DNA of 32,272 bases from a virus: IMG/VR virus record IMGVR_UViG_3300032083_000329, positions 1-32,272 of that record; one strand, 5' to 3'. This document shows, one piece after another, positions 7,544 through 13,302 of the stretch. The first letter of the stretch is position 1; every line of letters begins with the position of its first letter. The position numbers and the translations under genes were made by a program. A model generated the notes under the pieces. That model made no database searches, was not told where the DNA came from, and saw nothing but the letters and a program-made list of their open reading frames with translations.

Positions 7544-7574
7544 CAAATAAAAACATTTTTTTTATTTTTATTTA

Positions 7575-7935
7575 GCAGCATATGTTCGGTTGACGCCAGG
7601 GCCCAGCTGGGTAAATGCGAACAATTGTGCGGTTTTAACCAGGACGCTTCCCTGGTCACAGCTGGGTGATTTTGCGAACAATTGTGAGTTTCCTTCGCAC
7701 TGGGAGATCCAGGCAGCCCGACCCCGAACAATTGTGACGTTCCTTCAGGGGGTGACCAGGGTCCGAAGTCCGACAATCCCGAACAATTGTGCGGTCTGGA
7801 CGCAACAGCGAATCCCGACACCGAACAATTTGGCGTTGACCCGGGCTATGCTGCTGCCCGAAATACCGAACAATTTAAGCCCGACCAGCCCGAAAGCCCG
7901 ACACCCCCGAAACCCGAGGGTGAACGCCTGACCCG
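7575..7935. repeat. GC-rich repeat island 3 with six spaced GAACAATT sites
   Basis: Between the 7.5-kb promoter and the end of terS; no credible gene. GAACAATT starts at 7619, 7676, 7726, 7781, 7823 and 7868, spaced 57, 50, 55, 42 and 45 bp, all in the same orientation. The first four are followed by GTG. CCWGG occurs near 7597, 7638, 7649, 7708 and 7755, and ACCAGG/CCTGGT at 7638-7656 can form a hairpin. The distal part (7845-7940) is dominated by CCCGA units. Open frames here translate to repeated NNC or HNCS strings and look like by-products of the repeats. Confidence 0.82.
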
Positions 7936-7953
7936 ACCCTCCAAGTAAATTTG

Positions 7954-8481
7954 CTATTTAGTGGGTTTTACATTAATTTGCTCTATCGTAATTGGCTCGT
8001 TATGGGATTTGTTCGCTATTTTCATGCGTTTATGGGCAATGTCTTGAAATTCCTGAAGTTTTGACAGAATTTCTTCTCTTGTCATGCTATCTGTACGCTC
8101 ATGTAGCACATGGGCTTTATTTACAAGCAGTCCAGTAGCCTTTAAGCGTAGTTCTTCAGCCCTGATAGCTTCACCGAATTTGCCTGACTCCCATGCTTCG
8201 TTACGTATTTTGAGTAAGTCACGCACCGACTTATCGATTGTGACCCCGAACCGAGTTTGTGCTTCATCACGCATTTCCTGATAACGCTCTTGGACAACTG
8301 GGTTACGGAGTAACCTGACGGCATCGACACCTGGATTTGCGTATCCTGCTGACCTAGCTGCAGAAGTCTGCGTCATATCCTTATGCATAAAGTTATTCAG
8401 AAAGTCTTGCTGCTTATCAGTCAATCTTTTCCAACCTGCTAATCTTTGTTCTTTCGTTAAATCTTGTGCTACCTTTGGCAT
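7954..8481 (-). CDS. terS: Terminase small subunit
   Basis: This is the DNA-recognition subunit that marks the genome for packaging. In its 175 residues the N-terminal helix-turn-helix is typical of the Terminase_2 family: LTDKQQDFLNNFMHKDMTQTSAARSAGYANPGVDAVRLLRNPVVQERYQEM. The middle (about 75-125) is helical and suits ring oligomerisation (VRDLLKIRNEAWESGKFGEAIRAEELRLKATGLL). The ATG at 8481 follows GGAGAT at about 11 nt. It is separated from terL by the accessory cassettes, and the iteron field lies just upstream, in reach of a possible packaging or origin function. No terminator is seen after it, so transcripts may run into island 3. Confidence 0.88.
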   Translation of the reverse strand: MPKVAQDLTKEQRLAGWKRLTDKQQDFLNNFMHKDMTQTSAARSAGYANPGVDAVRLLRNPVVQERYQEMRDEAQTRFGVTIDKSVRDLLKIRNEAWESGKFGEAIRAEELRLKATGLLVNKAHVLHERTDSMTREEILSKLQEFQDIAHKRMKIANKSHNEPITIEQINVKPTK

Positions 8482-8509
8482 CTTATTTTATCTCCATTTA
8501 AATAGGTTC

Positions 8510-8745
8510 TATAGGGTAAGGTGGGGTGGTTTACTTACCACCCACCTATACCCCCTTTAGGGGGTAAGTTCGGTAAGTAAAAAAGTAGGAGCAAAATCAA
8601 TGACTTACAACCTAAAATTAACTTACCGTGGTAAGAAGTAACCTCGGTAAGTAGATTTACGCAAACCGAGGCTACACAAGGGTTTGCCAACTTACCGACC
8701 AATCTACTTACCGTGGTAAGTTGGTAAGTGGTAAGTAAATCACTC
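8510..8745. repeat. GGTAAG/CTTACC iteron field (origin or operator candidate)
   Basis: About twelve copies of the hexamer GGTAAG or its complement CTTACC in 230 bp between terS and the next gene. Two copies of the spaced palindrome CTTACCGTGGTAAG start near 8622 and 8705. TACCCCC/GGGGGTA forms a 7-bp hairpin at 8549-8566. The density and mixed orientation fit initiator-binding iterons or a cooperative operator. The open frame through it (8535-8771) consists of repeat-derived residues and is not supported. Confidence 0.75.
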
Positions 8746-9036
8746 ATAAAGCACCACAATTTTGGGGTCATCAGTAGTCTTATAGAACGTACCGTTAAGG
8801 GTACAAATATACCCTAAATGTCGCATCATCTGATCGTAATTTCTGTAGCATTCAGGGCATGAATATACATCATACGAACAATTCATGTGGTGCAGCACGG
8901 ATGATGTTAACTGTTGGGCTATACCTTTTTCTGTGGCACATCCGAGGCAAATTGTTCGGTTATTCATCACCAGTTCCATGCCTAGGACAATTTTTTCTTG
9001 GCATTCAGCACACTTTGTTTGTTTTTTCTTAGGCAT
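8740..9036 (-). CDS. 98-aa protein with multiple CxxC zinc-binding motifs
   Basis: Begins MPKKKQTKCAECQEKIVLG, with CAEC, CLGC and CPEC motifs plus further Cys, enough for two zinc sites. The first half resembles a treble-clef or ribbon (C..C...C..C within about 25 residues). The second half has YSCPECYRNYDQMMRHLGYIC, which looks like a second C2H2- or C4-type unit. The ATG is preceded by GGAGG 6 nt upstream. It is the last gene of the small-gene operon and ends inside the iteron field. Nucleic-acid binding is plausible but not shown. Confidence 0.78.
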   Translation of the reverse strand: MPKKKQTKCAECQEKIVLGMELVMNNRTICLGCATEKGIAQQLTSSVLHHMNCSYDVYSCPECYRNYDQMMRHLGYICTLNGTFYKTTDDPKIVVLYE

Positions 9037-9222
9037 TTATACCTCCTGACTTATGCTTTGTGTTTCCATATTGCTATGAAGCGTAGTGTAATCACGCCTC
9101 TTGGCTATGGTTTCCCATTGTTTCACGGCTTGATCGTAGTTATCAGCTTCGATCTGAACCATGTAATACTTTGTTTCCTTGCAATGGATAACAAATTTTT
9201 CTTTAGGTAGTTTTCTAATCAT
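9037..9222 (-). CDS. Small protein of unknown function (61 aa)
   Basis: Reads MIRKLPKEKFVIHCKETKYY and continues with VQIEADNYDQAVKQWETIAK. The shape is a beta-alpha unit (beta strands YYMVQIEA, then helix DNYDQAVKQWETI), like many small ferredoxin-fold phage proteins. I chose ATG 9222 because GGAGGAG lies just upstream and it overlaps the previous stop (TAATG). No function can be assigned. Confidence 0.65.
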   Translation of the reverse strand: MIRKLPKEKFVIHCKETKYYMVQIEADNYDQAVKQWETIAKRRDYTTLHSNMETQSISQEV

Positions 9223-9452
9223 TATGCTCCTCCAAAACATCCAGCCATAATTTTATGATCTATAGGCTCTTCGCCAAAATTATCATATATAGCGGCTTCT
9301 ATTAATTGTTCGCTTTTCGGTATATCGCTGCGGCATTGATCCAACGTCATATACTTCACTTGGCTTTCATGCATCATACACTTCTGCTCACCACCGTCAT
9401 AGCGACTACCCTCAACCCAAACGACACATATTAGTACAAACATTTTAACCAT
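9222..9452 (-). CDS. Small Cys-containing protein with a possible signal peptide (76 aa)
   Basis: The N-terminus MVKMFVLICVVWVEGSRYDG has one Lys followed by a short hydrophobic run, weakly like a signal peptide or membrane anchor. The body has Cys at CMMHES, QCRSDI and AGCFGG, suggesting disulfides if exported. I chose ATG 9452 because GGAGG lies 5 nt upstream; ATG 9464 lacks a site. Tandem hairpins precede it (9472-9515). It might act at the envelope, for example in superinfection exclusion, but only the hydrophobic start supports that. Confidence 0.65.
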   Translation of the reverse strand: MVKMFVLICVVWVEGSRYDGGEQKCMMHESQVKYMTLDQCRSDIPKSEQLIEAAIYDNFGEEPIDHKIMAGCFGGA

Positions 9453-9471
9453 ATATTCCTCCATAATTAGC

Positions 9472-9515
9472 GAGATGGGCTACCCTAGAAAGGATTAAAA
9501 CCGATAGCCCATCTC
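9472..9515 (-). promoter_or_regulatory. Stable hairpin in the leader of the 76-aa gene
   Basis: GAGATGGGCTA (9472-9482) pairs perfectly with TAGCCCATCTC (9505-9515) across a 22-nt loop. A second smaller inverted repeat, ACCATT/AATGGT, lies just to its right (about 9518-9546). No T tract follows on the minus strand, so a processing site or translation-control hairpin fits better than a terminator. Confidence 0.65.
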
Positions 9516-9548
9516 TGACCATTCTAATGGGTAAGATTAAAATGGTAT

Positions 9549-10193
9549 TCACTTCTCCTTTTTAGTCTTCCAAAAGTATTCATCTGTATCACCAAGCCTA
9601 GTGTTATTGCCATTTTCGACTTGATATTCAATCGTACTAACCAAGAAATCAGGTTTAAGTGGCTCTTGTGGTGTAAGGCTATTGTCAAACACTCTCATTC
9701 TATTGTTCGGATATAGACAATATTGACCATTATCTAATTCAAGTAGATTAAAAGACTTATGTTCGGAAGGCACTTCGCTAGTGCTATAATCAATAACATC
9801 AGGTTGATTGTGGTAGTTATCCAATGTGCATATATACACACCTTTAACGATACCAAAATCCCTGGTTAGTATTTCAAAATCCATGCTGCCTATAAACTGT
9901 TTATGGATAGCCGTAATATTATAATCCATGCAGTTCCAAAACTGTAGGTTGGGCAAATCCATATCCAACTTAGGTTTTTTAGGTTCTGACACAAAGGCGC
10001 TGATAGGTAGCTTATCGAACAAAGCACCATATTCGGGTAAATAAGTTTCAAAGTAAAAGGCTCGACCAGCCATAGACTTTGCAGTAACCCAAACACCTTT
10101 AACAAATTCTCCATGACCATCTTTCAGATCACGGAGATATTCTTTACGAACCCACACTTGTTGTGCTGGAAGATTACATATTAAATCTGACAT
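9549..10193 (-). CDS. Conserved-type phage protein of unknown function (214 aa)
   Basis: Begins MSDLICNLPAQQVWVRKEYL and continues RDLKDGHGEFVKGVWVTAKS. It is rich in aromatic residues and beta strands (GRAFYFETYLPEYGALFDKLPISAFV; YNITAIHKQFIGSMDFEILT; GQYCLYPNNRMRVFD), with a polar Lys-rich C-terminus. It looks like a well-folded globular protein. I recall similar proteins in marine phages without a function. The ATG overlaps the stop of the upstream gene, consistent with coupling. Confidence 0.72.
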   Translation of the reverse strand: MSDLICNLPAQQVWVRKEYLRDLKDGHGEFVKGVWVTAKSMAGRAFYFETYLPEYGALFDKLPISAFVSEPKKPKLDMDLPNLQFWNCMDYNITAIHKQFIGSMDFEILTRDFGIVKGVYICTLDNYHNQPDVIDYSTSEVPSEHKSFNLLELDNGQYCLYPNNRMRVFDNSLTPQEPLKPDFLVSTIEYQVENGNNTRLGDTDEYFWKTKKEK

Positions 10194-10561
10194 TAATCTT
10201 TATCCTTTTTGTAAGTGTATCGTGTTCCATCATTTGCAGAACCTCTTTTATACTTGTAGTAATTACTACCTCTAGAAGCCATACTAGCGACCTCTGACAC
10301 ACCAAAATGTATTTCTTGTGGTTTTCTAACATATCTTTGGGTATCGTTTTCTCTCAATGCCCTGGGATCGTCTTCAAACATTGCTCCATCTTCATCGACT
10401 GGTGTTGGATTTTTTTGTAATTTTTCAAAGATTTCTCTCAAAGCAGGAGACCCACTAGCCTTGTCTCCAATACACATATAACAAGTTCGTGGCTTTTCTC
10501 TTGTTATGTTCACAACTTTAAGTTTATCGCCACATACTTGGCAATAATTAAAATCTTTCAT
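10193..10561 (-). CDS. Zinc-ribbon protein with FEDDPRA motif (122 aa)
   Basis: MKDFNYCQVCGDKLKVVNIT followed by CYMC gives a four-Cys ribbon (C7, C10, then CxxC about 20 residues later). A helix (PALREIFEKLQKNP) and the acidic motif MFEDDPRALREN follow, then a Lys/Tyr-rich basic tail ending YKKDKD. The in-frame extension to 10660 is not used: ATG 10561 has GGAGAAG 5-6 nt upstream, and the extension would read through a terminator-like hairpin. The same two modules (zinc ribbon, FEDDPRA) occur as two separate genes at 11879-12254. The function is unknown; a nucleic-acid-binding adaptor is possible. Confidence 0.75.
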   Translation of the reverse strand: MKDFNYCQVCGDKLKVVNITREKPRTCYMCIGDKASGSPALREIFEKLQKNPTPVDEDGAMFEDDPRALRENDTQRYVRKPQEIHFGVSEVASMASRGSNYYKYKRGSANDGTRYTYKKDKD

Positions 10562-10616
10562 CACTTCTCCTTTTCTTAAATATTTTATTAAAAAATTCTT
10601 TAATTTTATATACAAA

Positions 10617-10640
10617 ACCACTCCTTTTTTTAGGAGTGGT
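10617..10640 (-). terminator. Terminator or attenuator hairpin inside the small-gene operon
   Basis: ACCACTCCT (10617-10625) and AGGAGTGGT (10632-10640), a perfect 9-bp stem with a 6-nt loop. On the minus strand it is followed by TTTTG, a short T run, so termination may be partial. It lies between the 52-aa gene and the 122-aa zinc-ribbon gene, followed by a very AT-rich leader. Confidence 0.65.
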
Positions 10641-10674
10641 CTGTAAGATATGCAACACAATAAACTTATTCATA

Positions 10675-10833
10675 TTAATATCCTCTTTTAATTACCTTTA
10701 AAGAGTTCATAAGGATTTTAGCTATTTCTACATCGCCTTTTTTAGTTAGCTTGCTAACTTCCTCATTAACCAAACCCTCGACTTCAAGCATAGCTTCAGC
10801 CCAATTAGGCATCATGTCATCTCTTTTCTTCAT
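10675..10833 (-). CDS. Small helical protein of unknown function (52 aa)
   Basis: MKKRDDMMPNWAEAMLEVEG leads into a probable long helix (LVNEEVSKLTKKGDVEIAKILMNSLKVIKRGY). Start ATG 10833 has GGAG 7 nt upstream; ATG 10839 is a close alternative. The gene overlaps the end of its upstream neighbour by 17 nt. No family is recognised. Confidence 0.62.
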   Translation of the reverse strand: MKKRDDMMPNWAEAMLEVEGLVNEEVSKLTKKGDVEIAKILMNSLKVIKRGY

Positions 10834-11026
10834 TATCATTCTCCATTTCAGCAGCAATGTCTAATCTTGACTTTGCATACATGATCAAACCAAAATCATA
10901 ACCTTGCTTATAGTAAGCAGAAGACCTTTTACTATCATCAATAATACCTGATAATAAACCATCAGCAACACCATCTTTAAAAAATGAAAGATATGATGCT
11001 CTCTTTTTCTCTAAAGGACTAAGCAT
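10817..11026 (-). CDS. Small protein of unknown function (69 aa)
   Basis: MLSPLEKKRASYLSFFKDGV, then ADGLLSGIIDDSKRSSAYYK and a Gly-Tyr-rich GYDFGL, ending in an acidic tail. The Gly/Tyr spacing (GVADG, YKQGYDFG) resembles small helical-hairpin phage proteins. ATG 11026 is chosen because GGAG stands 6 nt upstream. It overlaps the upstream gene by 8 nt. Confidence 0.65.
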   Translation of the reverse strand: MLSPLEKKRASYLSFFKDGVADGLLSGIIDDSKRSSAYYKQGYDFGLIMYAKSRLDIAAEMENDNEEKR

Positions 11027-11231
11027 CGGCATCTCCTATGAATAAGAAACCACCTCCATTGCCCTCGGGATCGCAACTAACTTCAATGGCTATGTCTTTA
11101 TAGCCTTTTTTCGTTAGCACAAACTTTGGGAAACCATTGTAGCCATCGTCATCAACCATGCCTACATATTGCTTGATTTTAAAACCCTCAAGCTGCTTAT
11201 AATGGTCGTCAAAACCTTTATTACCTGACAT
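11019..11231 (-). CDS. Small beta-rich protein of unknown function (70 aa)
   Basis: MSGNKGFDDHYKQLEGFKIK continues QYVGMVDDDGYNGFPKFVLT and ends with the notable stretch EVSCDPEGNGGGFLFIGDADA. The composition suggests a compact beta fold, perhaps ligand- or nucleic-acid-binding. I recall this EVS.D.EGNGGGFLFI pattern in other marine phages with no function attached. The start has GGAGG about 8-9 nt upstream and overlaps the preceding gene. Confidence 0.7.
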   Translation of the reverse strand: MSGNKGFDDHYKQLEGFKIKQYVGMVDDDGYNGFPKFVLTKKGYKDIAIEVSCDPEGNGGGFLFIGDADA

Positions 11232-11538
11232 CAGCACTACCTCCCTTGCTTTTGATTAACTTACCAAAATAGTAAACACCATCTTCTTCATTAAGTTCGT
11301 AAGAGATAAGGTCTCCAAGGTTAAAATCAGAAAACGCAGGTACGTTATTAATCTCGCCAACACCATCTTTAGCATTGCCACTAATAACTTCTACCCACAT
11401 TCTTTCGCTACCAATACCCCTTGCTTTCGACTGGGCATTAACTGGAAATCTTACTTTAATCATATTATCGCTTTGGAATAACTCATCAGTAGGTAGCGAT
11501 TCATTACCTCTAATAAATGTCATATTAGTTTTATTCAT
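11221..11538 (-). CDS. DUF2314-like protein (105 aa)
   Basis: The core segment ARGIGSERMWVEVISGNAKDGVGEINNVPAFSDFNLGDLISYEL matches the DUF2314 pattern (ERMWV.V...G....G.L.N.P.......GD.V.F). The fold is a small beta barrel of unknown role, sometimes seen in phage and immunity contexts. The N-terminus (about 25 residues) is variable and the C-terminus KSKGGSADVR is basic. The start at 11538 overlaps the upstream stop. The assignment is from pattern memory. Confidence 0.68.
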   Translation of the reverse strand: MNKTNMTFIRGNESLPTDELFQSDNMIKVRFPVNAQSKARGIGSERMWVEVISGNAKDGVGEINNVPAFSDFNLGDLISYELNEEDGVYYFGKLIKSKGGSADVR

Positions 11539-11813
11539 TATCTATCCCCCAAATTAAATTCGTTTTTAATCTTCCAAAAAGCATCCTCTAACTTTCCTAT
11601 GTCTGACATATACAGATCGTTACAATCTCTAATCATCATTAGACAGTTTGATATAGTTTCGTGAGTTTCTTTAATAGCTTTCATTTGATCCACAGTTAAA
11701 GATTTCATAGCAGCTTCTCTTATAGCGTCTGCTTCATCTCTTTCTATTTCCCATTCAGAACGATTATCTGTAGTTGACTTTGCACCATCAGGTGCTTTTA
11801 AAAGTTTAGGCAT
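11538..11813 (-). CDS. Small acidic helical protein (91 aa), first gene of the operon
   Basis: The N-terminal tail MPKLLKAPDGAKSTTDNRSE is followed by a long, probably coiled-coil helix (WEIERDEADAIREAAMKSLTVDQMKAIKETHETISNCLMMIRDCNDLYM). GGAGATGG lies about 8 nt before the ATG, and the promoter at 11848-11875 is 35-60 bp upstream, so this is the leading gene of the small-gene operon running to 8740. The function is unknown. Confidence 0.7.
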   Translation of the reverse strand: MPKLLKAPDGAKSTTDNRSEWEIERDEADAIREAAMKSLTVDQMKAIKETHETISNCLMMIRDCNDLYMSDIGKLEDAFWKIKNEFNLGDR

Positions 11814-11847
11814 ATGTCCATCTCCTTTTTTGCTAGAACAAGATAGT

Positions 11848-11875
11848 TATATAGGTATTCATAGCCTAGTGTCAA
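11848..11875 (-). promoter_or_regulatory. Sigma70 promoter of the small-gene operon
   Basis: TTGACA (11870-11875), 16-bp spacer, TATATA (11848-11853) on the minus strand, a few bases beyond the stop of the gene at 11879. It lacks the TAGGAACT element seen in other promoters, so it may be under different control. Confidence 0.72.
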
Positions 11876-11878
11876 GCA

Positions 11879-12067
11879 CTAAAATTCATCTAAAATACTT
11901 TTTGTTTCCATATGGGTATAATTTTTTTGAACTTTGCCGTATTCGACTTCTTTTGCAGCTCTTGGATCGTCTTCAAATAATTGTTCGCTTGGGTCGGGTT
12001 CGGTCTTCGTATTCATAGCTTCTTTACATACTTTTTTCAAAGCATTGTAATTCTCACTACTAGTCAT
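11879..12067 (-). CDS. FEDDPRA-motif protein (62 aa)
   Basis: MTSSENYNALKKVCKEAMNT continues with KTEPDPSEQLFEDDPRAAKE and a polar tail. LFEDDPRA matches MFEDDPRA in the 122-aa protein at 10193-10561, where it follows a zinc ribbon; here the ribbon is in the preceding separate gene. ATG 12067 lies inside the last codons of that gene (TATGAC), an 8-nt overlap, so coupling is likely. Other in-frame starts exist at 12076 and 12205; the last would overlap the ribbon gene almost fully. Confidence 0.62.
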   Translation of the reverse strand: MTSSENYNALKKVCKEAMNTKTEPDPSEQLFEDDPRAAKEVEYGKVQKNYTHMETKSILDEF

Positions 12068-12254
12068 AGCGAACATCCCATGTAGCATTATCAGGTTTGC
12101 AGGGCCAACAAAACCAAGACCAGCCGTTATTGATTGAATACGAAGCACCTGGTTTTCCACAAACCGAACAAATGTTCGTCTTTGGTATGGGCTGCGCTGC
12201 TGCAACCCATGTTCTTTTCACATCCCATGTTCTTCGTCTACTTTGTTCGCTCAT
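12060..12254 (-). CDS. Zinc-ribbon protein (64 aa)
   Basis: MSEQSRRRTWDVKRTWVAAA has a basic start, then CSVCGKPG and CWPCKPDN make a four-Cys ribbon with an aromatic loop (NNGWSWFC). GGAGG lies 6 nt before ATG 12254. It overlaps the end of the methyltransferase gene by 17 nt. Together with the next gene it reproduces the two-module plan of the 122-aa protein, so this is either a gene split or the ancestral two-gene state. Confidence 0.72.
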   Translation of the reverse strand: MSEQSRRRTWDVKRTWVAAAQPIPKTNICSVCGKPGASYSINNGWSWFCWPCKPDNATWDVRYD

Positions 12255-13302
12255 TTTCTGCCTCCTTTATTGCCCAAAATAACCTTGCAGCTACTTGGGG
12301 AACTATACTATTCCCCAAGGATTTTATTCGGTGTGTCCGATTGGATACCCCATGAGCCACTCGACCCACTCGGGGTTCAGGCTTCCACCAGATTGGTCCT
12401 GATCCGATTTCGAGTCGTCTATCTCGCTCATTCTCTTGACTATTACCCCCAATTGAGTGTCTTGCCTCTTGCTCCGATACAGATCCAGGTTCTCCCCCGA
12501 GTCCTTGTAATCCCGAGCCGTTGGTGTAGGGTACATCTCCCTTTTCTTTTTTTCTGCCATCGCAACTGCTGTCTGAAGTGTCGCTCCGAACTTCGTTCCC
12601 GTTCCTTTCCTCGTCACCGTGTAACCCGATTGATTCTCCTCCACATAATCCCCCATTCCTGGGAAGTAGTCCGTTGCTTTCGGTGTGGGCCACATCTTCA
12701 TCGTGTTCTCGTCCACTTGCTCCCTCAAATTGGAAGGTTTGCTGCGACCTTTCCGATGTCCGTTCATCATTCGGATTGTAGCTTCTTCTGACCTTTGGGG
12801 TAGATGATCCATCGTGTTCGGTGTGGCCCACAATCCAACATCGTTCTCGTCTGTGTTTGGCATCTGCGGCGCAAGCTGGAATAATAAATGGTGCGGCTTT
12901 GTATCCGATACTCTCCAAGTCAAAGAGACTTCTTTTGAGGCCCATTGGCATGTTAACAAAGCCTCGCACATTTTCCCCAATGATCCATCGAGGTCGTATG
13001 TCTTCAATAACCCTAACCATTTCGTGCCAGAGATCACGGTCATCTGAATCTCCTCGTTGTTCTCCTGCGACTGACCAGGGTTGGCAAGGGAATCCTCCAA
13101 CAACGATGTCTGCATCTCTAAATTCTTTTCCATCAAAACTCCTTATATCACTAAATATTGGAACATTATGCCAATGTTTTCGCAAGACTTTTTGGCAATA
13201 AGGTTCTCTCTCTACAAAGGCAACTGTTTCAAAGCCACCCACTAATTTCTCAGCAGCGTAACTAAAGCCACCGATCCCACTAAATAAATCAACTATTTTC
13301 AT
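12238..13302 (-). CDS. C5-cytosine DNA methyltransferase
   Basis: Transfers a methyl group from AdoMet to carbon 5 of cytosine in a specific DNA site. The 354 residues hold the full motif set: I VDLFSGIGGFSYA (4-16), IV GGFPCQPWS with catalytic Cys73, VI IGENVRG (108-114), VIII RRERCWIVG (151-159), and IX/X HRIKSLGNSIVPQVAARLFWAI near the end. The target-recognition region (about 165-300) has three HTE/YTNG-type repeats. I chose ATG 13302, which overlaps the upstream TGA (ATGA), over a TTG nine bases earlier. It may protect the phage from restriction; the recognition sequence cannot be read. A second long frame lies inside it (12324-13133). Confidence 0.95.
   Translation of the reverse strand: MKIVDLFSGIGGFSYAAEKLVGGFETVAFVEREPYCQKVLRKHWHNVPIFSDIRSFDGKEFRDADIVVGGFPCQPWSVAGEQRGDSDDRDLWHEMVRVIEDIRPRWIIGENVRGFVNMPMGLKRSLFDLESIGYKAAPFIIPACAADAKHRRERCWIVGHTEHDGSSTPKVRRSYNPNDERTSERSQQTFQFEGASGREHDEDVAHTESNGLLPRNGGLCGGESIGLHGDEERNGNEVRSDTSDSSCDGRKKEKGDVPYTNGSGLQGLGGEPGSVSEQEARHSIGGNSQENERDRRLEIGSGPIWWKPEPRVGRVAHGVSNRTHRIKSLGNSIVPQVAARLFWAIKEAENERTK
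12324..13133 (-). CDS. Overlapping frame inside the methyltransferase gene (WPTP-repeat / VEWLMGYP protein)
   Basis: 269 codons fully inside the methyltransferase gene on the same strand, shifted by one base. ATG 13133 is preceded by AAGGAG with a 5-nt spacer. The product contains DLDGSLGKMCEALLTCQW, SLTWRVSDTKPHHLLFQLAP, then three repeats LWATPNTMDH, MWPTPKATDY and MYPTPTARDY, and ends SLNPEWVEWLMGYPIGHTE. From memory, bacterial and phage databases hold proteins with exactly these phrases (LFQLAP, WPTPTA.D, LNP.WVEWLMG.P.GWT), often annotated as methylase-related. It could be a real overprinted gene or a frame kept open by the constraints on the methyltransferase. The function is unknown. 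Confidence 0.5.
   Translation of the reverse strand: MEKNLEMQTSLLEDSLANPGQSQENNEEIQMTVISGTKWLGLLKTYDLDGSLGKMCEALLTCQWASKEVSLTWRVSDTKPHHLLFQLAPQMPNTDENDVGLWATPNTMDHLPQRSEEATIRMMNGHRKGRSKPSNLREQVDENTMKMWPTPKATDYFPGMGDYVEENQSGYTVTRKGTGTKFGATLQTAVAMAEKKKREMYPTPTARDYKDSGENLDLYRSKRQDTQLGVIVKRMSEIDDSKSDQDQSGGSLNPEWVEWLMGYPIGHTE

Noticed and set aside
7590-7931. Plus-strand frame of 113 codons in island 3, with NNC repeated every 15-20 residues
   Set aside because: The periodic NNC comes from the DNA repeat. There is no promoter or Shine-Dalgarno on the plus strand, and an opposite frame (7540-7821) is equally open because of composition.
5535-7935. CRISPR array in the repeat islands
   Set aside because: The repeated core is only 9-14 bp, spacing varies from 42 to over 100 bp, and other motifs recur between copies. 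A CRISPR array has longer identical repeats and uniform spacers.
5535-7935. Alphaproteobacterial LexA boxes
   Set aside because: That box is GTTC-N7-GTTC in direct orientation. The sites here are inverted GAAC-N4-GTTC, so only the Gram-positive-type box fits.
8535-8771. Minus-strand frame of 78 codons through the GGTAAG iterons
   Set aside because: It overlaps the 3' end of the 98-aa zinc protein gene and its residues follow from the iteron sequence; no start signal is present.
10562-10660. N-terminal extension of the 122-aa zinc-ribbon protein to 10660
   Set aside because: The extension would encode a 9-bp terminator-like hairpin and an AT-rich leader. The internal ATG at 10561 has a strong GGAGAAG ribosome site.
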